Of a stretch of 5,381 nt of DNA, positions 1 to 4,226 are shown piece by piece (positions within the stretch are counted from its first letter, which is position 1; every line of letters starts with the position of its first letter). Position numbers and translations under genes: made by a program. The stretch comes from Nitrospirota bacterium (GTDB lineage Bacteria; Nitrospirota; 9FT-COMBO-42-15; HDB-SIOI813): NCBI GenBank assembly GCA_023248365.1, contig JAHFER010000133.1:1-5381 (forward strand). Reading direction: 5' to 3'. The notes beneath the pieces were generated by a model. It saw only the letters and a program-made list of their open reading frames with translations. It did not search any database and was not told where the DNA came from.

Positions 1-17
1 ATACTAAAAATGGCAAT

Positions 18-46
18 TCTACTTGATAAGCTATCATCTACTTGAT
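18..46. repeat. 10-bp direct repeat pair, 19-bp period
   Basis: TCTACTTGAT occurs at 18-27 and again at 37-46, with nine bases between the copies. The match is exact. Two sites spaced close to two helical turns could be a protein-binding site, but no gene in the window starts next to them and chance is not excluded. Confidence 0.4.
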
Positions 47-108
47 TAGGATGGATAGTATCGCAGGGCTTGGGAGGACTTATCCGATAGCATAATTAAG
101 TATGGTGT

Positions 109-138
109 CACCGGAATTAGTCCCACCGGAATTAGTCC
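109..138. repeat. Perfect 15-bp tandem duplication
   Basis: The unit CACCGGAATTAGTCC is present twice with no gap (109-123 and 124-138). The GGAATT of the second unit (128-133) pairs with AATTCC at 141-146 across seven bases, giving a small inverted repeat at the edge of the duplication. The words resemble the repeated ends of small mobile or REP-like elements that I recall from related genomes, but no transposase is present. Replication slippage is the simplest explanation. Confidence 0.75.
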
Positions 139-152
139 AGAATTCCAGAATT
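137..152. repeat. 8-bp tandem duplication CCAGAATT
   Basis: CCAGAATT is repeated directly at 137-144 and 145-152, overlapping the end of the 15-base tandem repeat by two bases. Two nested short tandem duplications within about 45 bases mark this flank as a slippage- or junction-prone site. The second copy leads straight into the GGAGG and ATG at 154-167. Confidence 0.65.
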
Positions 153-185
153 TGGAGGGTTTAAATGAGAGAAAGAATGATTCCA

Positions 186-1124
186 TCAGTTTTTGTGGAG
201 GTTATCAGAACACTGTCCACCATTATCACTTGTAAGCATGCTTTGCCAGTTCGATGTTTTCGTTGCGTCGTTGCCATTTACAACCAGTGTTCCACTTTCT
301 GTATAGGCCCCAGCCTTGCCGCCTTTAAATTTGAATTTATTGCCGCAAAAATGTCCGTCAAATTCGGCTCCACCATCGTCTACGTAGTGAAAGCTGCCGT
401 CTGTATTTTTTGTGATGTCCAGAACTACCGCACCTGATTCAGGAACTCCGTCGAAATTGTTACACTGATACGTTCCCGACCAGTTGCCAACAATATCAAC
501 GGCCGGAGGAGCACACGATTCAAAATCCACGGCCACGCCTGTTAGCGTGATATATGCATCAATGGGCGGCGTAGTGACTATGCAAATATCAAATGACCCT
601 AAATTAGCGATATCTACAGCTGCCTGGGTTGGCTGGACAGTCGCCGTGCTGCTGGTCAGCGCTGATCCGACTGCGCCCATGATGCTGTATGGTCCAAAGA
701 CGTGTGGACTGCTACATACATTCGGGTCGCCTGCATATGAAATATATGCCGTAATCTGTGCAGTGTCGGCGGCAAATGCCTCCTTCACCAGTCCATATGC
801 CAGTAACCGCATGGTTTCAAATTTGCCGGCATTACTGGCAAGGGGTGAGGAGCTCAAGGTCATGTTCTCAAGTGTTTTTGTCAGATTGATCGAGTAATCG
901 CCCCGCGAGCTTATATCGCCCGGGACCGTGTATGTAAACTTGATTTGTTTTGGCACTCCGGCATTTAATTGGACGTTCTTGACGCTCGTTCCCAGAGATG
1001 CTGTTTTTGATTCGACACTGCCGGAAGAACCACTGCTGCAACCATAGATTAGCCATACAAGCAGGAACGCCGGGATTAATTGCAGGACAGATTTGAACGG
1101 ACACGGCACTTTATCTTTTTTCAT
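186..1124 (-). CDS. Putative secreted lipoprotein, unknown function
   Basis: This is a 312-residue protein I cannot assign to a named family. Residues 1-29 form a lipoprotein signal: basic start MKKDK, hydrophobic stretch about 16-27, and a lipobox-like L-I-Y-G-C ending at Cys29, followed by a Ser/Gly-rich linker (30-36). The mature protein should therefore be lipid-anchored on the outside of the inner membrane or in the outer membrane. Residues about 45-200 are rich in Thr, Ser and Val with alternating hydrophobics, suggesting beta structure. A second unit from about 210 starts with IVGNWSGTYQC and looks like a small beta-barrel or sandwich domain. Six further cysteines (137, 181, 204, 221, 260, 305) could form disulfides after export. 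The ATG at 1124 has GAGG seven bases upstream and is the only start that keeps the whole signal peptide. The gene is monocistronic and divergent from the protease gene. Being a gene is likely; its function is unknown. Confidence 0.85.
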   Translation of the reverse strand: MKKDKVPCPFKSVLQLIPAFLLVWLIYGCSSGSSGSVESKTASLGTSVKNVQLNAGVPKQIKFTYTVPGDISSRGDYSINLTKTLENMTLSSSPLASNAGKFETMRLLAYGLVKEAFAADTAQITAYISYAGDPNVCSSPHVFGPYSIMGAVGSALTSSTATVQPTQAAVDIANLGSFDICIVTTPPIDAYITLTGVAVDFESCAPPAVDIVGNWSGTYQCNNFDGVPESGAVVLDITKNTDGSFHYVDDGGAEFDGHFCGNKFKFKGGKAGAYTESGTLVVNGNDATKTSNWQSMLTSDNGGQCSDNLHKN

Positions 1125-1188
1125 ATCATATCCTCACCTGAAAACTGAATTAAAATCTCAATGATAGGAAATTGGTTTCGCAATGTAA

Positions 1189-1218
1189 ATATTAACAGGA
1201 AAGAAAAATTGGTGTCAA
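1189..1218 (-). promoter_or_regulatory. Sigma-70-type promoter of the lipoprotein gene
   Basis: Reading the minus strand, TTGACA (1213-1218) is followed by 18 bases and TAATAT (1189-1194). The -10 is preceded by TG one base away, making an extended -10. A start near 1182 would give a leader of roughly 58 bases. Just upstream of the -35, 1225-1236 is a near-palindrome around GTATAC (10 of 12 bases symmetric) that could be an activator or repressor site. The box match is direct; activity is inferred. Confidence 0.6.
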
Positions 1219-1236
1219 GTGAATATTGTATACGAT

Positions 1237-1420
1237 AACTTCTTCAACAACCAGAGTTTTTGTCTTTCCTGCAAACCCCTGCCAGCCTCTTTTTATTTAC
1301 ACCTATCTTTTTCTTATGTTGCGGCCAATAACCAGTGCCACAGGAAACAGGATATAAAATCATACTGACAAACTATTGTCACCATGACGTGCTACCGTGT
1401 AACCTGCAAAATTAAAATAT
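1237..1420. other. Divergent intergenic region, no gene seen
   Basis: I find no convincing coding region here. It is T-rich around 1287-1319. It contains symmetrical words at 1366-1388: TGACA and TGTCA separated by six bases, then GTCA-CCA-TGAC sharing the second arm. TTGTCA at 1376-1381 could be a -35 for the protease gene, but the matching -10 (TAACCT at 1400-1405, 18 bases away) is poor, so I call no plus-strand promoter with confidence. An ATG at 1384 opens a frame through the downstream palindrome; I do not treat it as a gene. Confidence 0.5.
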
Positions 1421-1572
1421 GGCGGCTTCGTAAAAAGTCCATCTGCGGCGTTGCGCTGCATCCTTCGTCATTGCGGCGTACTAACAAAGTACACCTCATT
1501 CCTCAGGATTTGCGCGCCTTGCACCTGGAGCTTTTTACAAAGCCGCCCCCTTCCATGGTTTTTTACGAGGCC
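1421..1572. repeat. MITE-like long imperfect palindrome
   Basis: The core 1421-1547 is an inverted repeat. A left arm of 61 bases (1421-1481) and a right arm of 59 bases (1489-1547) flank a 7-base loop (1482-1488). The outermost 17 bases of the arms match at 16 positions (GGCGGCTT/CGTAAAAAG type), and the tips next to the loop pair as G-Y-GTAC. The middle of the arms is only partly complementary. A second copy of the terminal word lies at 1560-1572, reverse complement of 1424-1436 with one mismatch, so the element may extend to 1572. AAATATGG is found on both sides (1415-1422 and 1576-1583), within longer near-matches (ATTAAAATATGG and ATTAAATATGG), like a target-site duplication. I recall very similar palindromes scattered between genes in Desulfobacterota, Nitrospirota and Brocadiales; that is memory, not a search. 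It codes for no transposase, so any movement would be driven in trans. Confidence 0.75.
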
Positions 1573-1595
1573 ATTAAATATGGAGGTTACGAATT

Positions 1596-2492
1596 ATGAA
1601 CGAAGAAGCGCTTCCTTTTGATGATGTATCAACAGATCAATGTGAAGCAAGGCAGAGGCCGAAAATTCTTGTACCTGTAATACTATTCATACTTACCTTA
1701 GTAACTGCTACAGTGGGAGGGACAATGCAAAAATATATTAACCCATTTTTAGAACCAACACGTTTAATTGAAGGTCTGCCATTTTCACTTACCTTCCTGA
1801 CCATTCTTCTTACCCATGAACTCGGTCACTACTTCGCTTTGAGAAAGTATGGTGTTCAGGCCACTCTTCCCCACTTTATTCCTGCACCACCTCCGCTTCT
1901 TACAGGCACATTCGGCGCAGTAATAAAGACGAAGTCGCCAGTCACGAACAGGAAGGCACTCATGGATATAGCTGTCTCAGGCCCTCTGGCTGGTTTTATT
2001 GTCTCGATTGCGGCAACAGTCATAGGCTTGAAAATGTCATATAGAATACCAATAGCAAACACAATAGAACAATATGGATTAGGATCATCCATTATCTTTC
2101 ATGCCCTGTCATATTATGTACTGGGGCCTGTCAGTGACCAACAGTACATATTCATGCATCCCATAGCATTTGCAGGCTGGTTAGGGTTTGCCGTAACATC
2201 CGCCAATTTACTGCCAATAGGTCAAAGTGATGGTGGTCATATTGCCTATGCCTTATTTGGAGGAAAGCATCGGTTTATATCAATAACCCTGATAATCCTT
2301 CTAATAATCATGGGGGTTTTTATGTGGCCGCTATGGATTGTCTGGGCGATTCTATTTATTGTTTTCGGCATAAGACATCAACCTTTGACAGAGGAACAGG
2401 TGGTCTTAGACAGGAAAAGAAAAATTGTAGGCTGGTTAAACCTTATTGTACTTGTTATTACCTTTATTCCGATACCGGTATATCATTACTAA
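1596..2492 (+). CDS. Site-2 protease family (M50) intramembrane metalloprotease
   Basis: A 298-residue polytopic membrane protein with the zinc-protease signature HELGH at residues 74-78, inside the second hydrophobic segment (about 62-83), and the distal metal-binding motif NLLPIGQSDGGH (204-215) with Asp212 as third ligand. These define the M50/S2P fold, in which the active site is buried in the membrane and cuts transmembrane segments of substrates. The loop with PHFIPAPPP (92-100), GTFGA (104-108) and SGPLAG (128-133) is the pattern I associate with the EGY-like S2P subgroup of plastids and bacteria. Other membrane segments are about 24-42, 124-146, 165-178, 187-208, 227-258 and 277-295. 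There is no PDZ or CBS domain, so it is a minimal protease. The ATG at 1596 has GGAGG (1582-1586) nine bases upstream. The gene stands alone, with no anti-sigma factor next to it, so the substrate cannot be guessed. Family confidence is high; subgroup is moderate. Confidence 0.93.
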   Translation: MNEEALPFDDVSTDQCEARQRPKILVPVILFILTLVTATVGGTMQKYINPFLEPTRLIEGLPFSLTFLTILLTHELGHYFALRKYGVQATLPHFIPAPPPLLTGTFGAVIKTKSPVTNRKALMDIAVSGPLAGFIVSIAATVIGLKMSYRIPIANTIEQYGLGSSIIFHALSYYVLGPVSDQQYIFMHPIAFAGWLGFAVTSANLLPIGQSDGGHIAYALFGGKHRFISITLIILLIIMGVFMWPLWIVWAILFIVFGIRHQPLTEEQVVLDRKRKIVGWLNLIVLVITFIPIPVYHY

Positions 2493-2505
2493 TTGGAAAT
2501 ATTAA

Positions 2506-2548
2506 AATAGTACAGGGCTGTGAAAGTAAACTGACAGCCTATACTATT
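2506..2548. terminator. Bidirectional hairpin terminator between convergent genes
   Basis: 2506-2521 pairs with 2534-2548, leaving a 12-base loop. The stem is about 14 pairs with one C/A mismatch and one bulged G, with a G/C-rich upper part (AGG and CTGT pairing with ACAG and CCT). It lies in the 61-base gap between the stop of the protease gene (2492) and the stop of the toxin gene (2554). On the minus strand it is followed by TTTTAATATTT, a fair U-tract for the toxin-antitoxin transcript. On the plus strand the tail (ATCTTTC) is weaker. Confidence 0.65.
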
Positions 2549-2553
2549 ATCTT

Positions 2554-2991
2554 TCATCCTACATAGAGCGTCTTTAACCCTTCAAGTTTTGCAACTTCCA
2601 CCTGCTTTTTGTCAGACGTTACAAATGTCAGATCTATTCCGGTTAACTCCTGGAATAATAATGCGGAACCTATATGAATAGCATCAAGGGTTCGTGCAGT
2701 GGATCGCAAACAAACTTCTTCTGTTTTCTTTAACACGTCGTCTGTTAACTTTACTATTTCAATATATTGTAAGTCCTTTTTTATGCGGCTGACTAATCTG
2801 TCAAATGTTTTATCATTTACCTCCTGAGCTTGTTTTCGTCTTGAAAGGGCAGAAAAACATTCACTCGTTAAGATAGCAGAAGAAAGCATGCTATTTTCTT
2901 TAACCAATTTTCTTGCCTTATCTGAACCCTTTTCTTTCAGAAAGAGCTTCAGATAGGTACTGGTGTCAATATATAGCCAGGGCAGTTTCAT
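2554..2991 (-). CDS. PIN-domain toxin (VapC-like ribonuclease)
   Basis: The whole 145-residue protein is one PIN domain, the usual size for a VapC-type toxin. Acidic residues expected at the magnesium site are present: Asp9 in YIDTS, Glu44 in TSECFSAL, Asp103 in TLDAIHIG, and Asp127 in FVTSDKKQ. Family members are Mg-dependent endoribonucleases that block translation by cutting tRNA or rRNA, held inactive by the antitoxin; the target here cannot be read from sequence. The ATG at 2991 abuts the antitoxin stop with no gap (TAA then ATG), and AGG six bases upstream lies inside the antitoxin gene, so translation is probably coupled. Its stop is followed by the hairpin at 2506-2548. All motif residues are intact, so the toxin looks functional. 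I leave the symbol blank because the partner is Phd/YefM-like, not AbrB- or RHH-type VapB. Confidence 0.92.
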   Translation of the reverse strand: MKLPWLYIDTSTYLKLFLKEKGSDKARKLVKENSMLSSAILTSECFSALSRRKQAQEVNDKTFDRLVSRIKKDLQYIEIVKLTDDVLKKTEEVCLRSTARTLDAIHIGSALLFQELTGIDLTFVTSDKKQVEVAKLEGLKTLYVG

Positions 2992-3273
2992 TTAAAACCT
3001 GTCTTCCCTTCCCTCTATTACAGTCTCTGATAAAGGCTTGCCTGCAATTGCAACCGGCCTTGAAAGAGGAAATTTTCCCTTAACAGCCCTTCTCAATATT
3101 CCCTGTTCTTCTAAACGATTTATTTTGTTTTCCAATGTTTCCTCTTTCAGAAGCGGCTTGATGATGGCAACAGGCCTTCCCCTGTCTGTTACAATAACCT
3201 CCTGACCTTCTCTGACTATCTTCAGATATTTTGAAAAGTGCATGTTCGCCTCTCTCAATCCCACATGTACCAT
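2992..3273 (-). CDS. Phd/YefM-family antitoxin
   Basis: A 93-residue antitoxin. The N-terminal half (about 3-42) carries the Phd/YefM pattern VGLREANMHFSKYLKIVREG, then EVIVTDRGRPVAIIKPL, which forms the DNA-binding dimer in this family. The C-terminal half (about 43-93) is charged and ends with KPLSETVIEGREDRF, the kind of flexible tail that wraps around a PIN toxin. It should neutralise the downstream toxin and repress its own promoter. The ATG at 3273 has GGAGG only four bases upstream, a little short, but it gives the usual family N-terminus; a GTG at codon 4 is a possible alternative. The stop codon touches the toxin start. Upstream is a near-consensus promoter (3303-3331). The order antitoxin-then-toxin is standard. 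Confidence 0.92.
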   Translation of the reverse strand: MVHVGLREANMHFSKYLKIVREGQEVIVTDRGRPVAIIKPLLKEETLENKINRLEEQGILRRAVKGKFPLSRPVAIAGKPLSETVIEGREDRF

Positions 3274-3292
3274 ATAGCCTCCATTTGTAGTG

Positions 3293-3304
3293 ATGTGCCT
3301 ACAT
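3293..3304. promoter_or_regulatory. Candidate antitoxin operator
   Basis: ATGT-GCCT-ACAT (3293-3304) is a perfect 4+4 inverted repeat with a four-base spacer. It overlaps a wider pair, TGTAG (3286-3290) and CTACA (3299-3303). The sites cover the end of the -10 and the predicted start of transcription of the toxin-antitoxin operon, where Phd-type antitoxins commonly bind. The arms are short, so this is only a suggestion. Confidence 0.35.
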
Positions 3305-3331
3305 TTTACATAGTTATATGATCTGTGTCAA
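3303..3331 (-). promoter_or_regulatory. Near-consensus sigma-70 promoter of the toxin-antitoxin operon
   Basis: On the minus strand, TTGACA (3326-3331, all six consensus bases) is followed by exactly 17 bases and TAAAAT (3303-3308, five of six). Transcription should start near 3296, leaving a leader of about 23 bases with the GGAGG at 3278-3282. Such a strong promoter fits a toxin-antitoxin operon that is held down by its own antitoxin. Confidence 0.75.
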
Positions 3332-3478
3332 ACGTTGTTAGAAAAAGGTAATATAACGTAGCTCCATCATAGTGAATTAGGAGGCATTTTTATATTGCCT
3401 GATAATAAATCTGTATGTTTTTACATAGTCGATAGGATTACCCAATAGATGTTTTCCCCATGCTTTATTCTATCTTAA

Positions 3479-4147
3479 TCATAAGTAGCTACTAATCTGC
3501 TCCTTAATCTTGGTCAATTCTATTTCCTCCATCTCCCAACTATATGGGTACGATGGATGTTTAACATAAATAACAGGGAGCTTATGCATTGGGGCTTTTT
3601 TCTTCAGAAACTTTTCAACATCACGCCCCAGAGCCAAAATAACTTTTGGCTGAAAGATCCGTAGTTCAGCAAGGAAATACTTCCTGTAACATTCTTCCAC
3701 TGTTACTTTTATAGACCTAAGTTTTGCCTGTTCATCCGGTGTGCTGCACTTCAGCAAATTTGTACGGGCAACATATAAAAAGATTTTATCCTCCGGGACA
3801 TCCAAGAAGAAGGCTAAATAGCGGAATAGATTATTATGAAAGGTAGTTGGAGGTTCTTGGCACGAATTTGGGCTGGGAATATACTTCTCCTGAAATTTTC
3901 TGTGAGAATTAAGAAGGTCTCTTCCAGTCCTGCCAACATAATATTCAGATTCACCACTGAGTGGGTGACCAGGATTCTTGCCAACAATCAATATCTTTAC
4001 CGGAACATTCTGGAAGTAGAACCCGCGTGGAGGAATTCCATTTCTGAAGTCTTTCCATATACCAGGACAGTGTAAACCTGTGTTCTGGCAGTTTATACAT
4101 TCAGCATAGAGATCAAGTGCATCACTGTTAATTTCTCTCAAACTCAT
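3479..4147 (-). CDS. Uracil-DNA glycosylase superfamily protein, family-4-like and divergent
   Basis: A 222-residue protein of the UDG fold. The core begins with KILIVGKNPG (51-60, motif 1), then YYVGRTGRDLL (69-79), equivalent to the family-4 FVGRAG-LLD segment, then ARTNLLKC (127-134), KVILALGRDV (168-177) and the second active-site motif HPSYPY (197-202). Cys17, Cys20, Cys134 and Cys153 sit where family-4 UDGs hold a [4Fe-4S] cluster; Cys27 and Cys96 are extra. Family 4 normally has GE(A/G)PG in motif 1, but here the second residue is Lys57 and the third Asn58, more like the GxNPG of SMUG/MUG enzymes. Uracil or another damaged base is a reasonable substrate, but activity is uncertain. The ATG at 4147 has GAGG five bases upstream. 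It lies 79 bases downstream of the WYL regulator gene on the same strand, perhaps co-transcribed. Superfamily confidence is good; exact family is open. Confidence 0.85.
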   Translation of the reverse strand: MSLREINSDALDLYAECINCQNTGLHCPGIWKDFRNGIPPRGFYFQNVPVKILIVGKNPGHPLSGESEYYVGRTGRDLLNSHRKFQEKYIPSPNSCQEPPTTFHNNLFRYLAFFLDVPEDKIFLYVARTNLLKCSTPDEQAKLRSIKVTVEECYRKYFLAELRIFQPKVILALGRDVEKFLKKKAPMHKLPVIYVKHPSYPYSWEMEEIELTKIKEQISSYL

Positions 4148-4178
4148 TTATTCCTCAATTTCCTAAAATACTATCATA

Positions 4179-4205
4179 GAGCAGTGACAACCGTTGGTCA
4201 CTCTC
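4179..4205. promoter_or_regulatory. Hairpin between the WYL and UDG-like genes
   Basis: GAGCAGTGAC (4179-4188) pairs with GTCACTCTC (4197-4205) around an 8-base loop: six pairs next to the loop, one bulge, then three more pairs. On the minus strand no T-run follows directly (TATGATAGTATTTTAGG comes next), so a strong intrinsic terminator is unlikely. It may be an attenuating or processing hairpin, or an operator dyad in front of the UDG-like gene, whose start is at 4147. Confidence 0.45.
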
Positions 4206-4226
4206 TAATGCCAATTCAATAAGATG

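Larger units (their letters stand above)
1..185. other. Non-coding flank with short repeats
   Basis: I can support no gene here. Reading frames from the left edge close quickly; one stops at 43-45. The stretch holds a 10-base direct repeat (18-27 and 37-46), a 15-base tandem duplication (109-138), an 8-base tandem duplication (137-152) and a strong Shine-Dalgarno-like GGAGG (154-158) placed 6 bases before an ATG at 165. The minus-strand lipoprotein gene ends at 186, so its transcript would run into this stretch. I see no hairpin followed by a T-run that would act as its intrinsic terminator. Confidence 0.6.

Noticed and set aside
165..437. 90-codon plus-strand frame with a good RBS
   Set aside because: The start signal is good, but the body is antisense to the lipoprotein C-terminal domain and shows no protein-like pattern. 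I kept the start signal as a finding, not as a gene.
484..897. 137-codon plus-strand frame opposite the lipoprotein gene
   Set aside because: Antisense shadow of a gene with a signal peptide, RBS and promoter; no RBS or recognisable domain of its own.
868..1104. 78-codon minus-strand frame inside the lipoprotein gene
   Set aside because: Same-strand frame-shifted shadow of the lipoprotein N-terminal half with no independent start signal.
1321..1345. Possible sigma-54 promoter on the minus strand (TGGCAC then TTGG)
   Set aside because: The spacing between the GG and GC elements is off by one and the -12 box is TTGG not TTGC. The sigma-70-type promoter closer to the lipoprotein gene explains its expression better.
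1384..1599. 71-codon plus-strand reading frame upstream of the protease gene
   Set aside because: Most of it is the translated MITE-like palindrome, it lacks a convincing RBS, and it overlaps the protease start. It is a by-product of the repeat.
1856..2092. Minus-strand frame inside the protease gene
   Set aside because: Antisense to the conserved loop and membrane segments of the M50 protease; no family resemblance.
2324..2566. Plus-strand frame over the protease 3' end and terminator
   Set aside because: It runs through the terminator hairpin and overlaps the protease C-terminal membrane segments out of frame.
3382..3400. AGGCA/TGCCT hairpin as terminator of the UDG-like gene
   Set aside because: Only five pairs, an AT-rich loop and no T-run directly after it on the minus strand; too weak to call.
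3836..4075. Plus-strand frame opposite the UDG-like gene
   Set aside because: Antisense to conserved UDG motif 1; no domain and no RBS.
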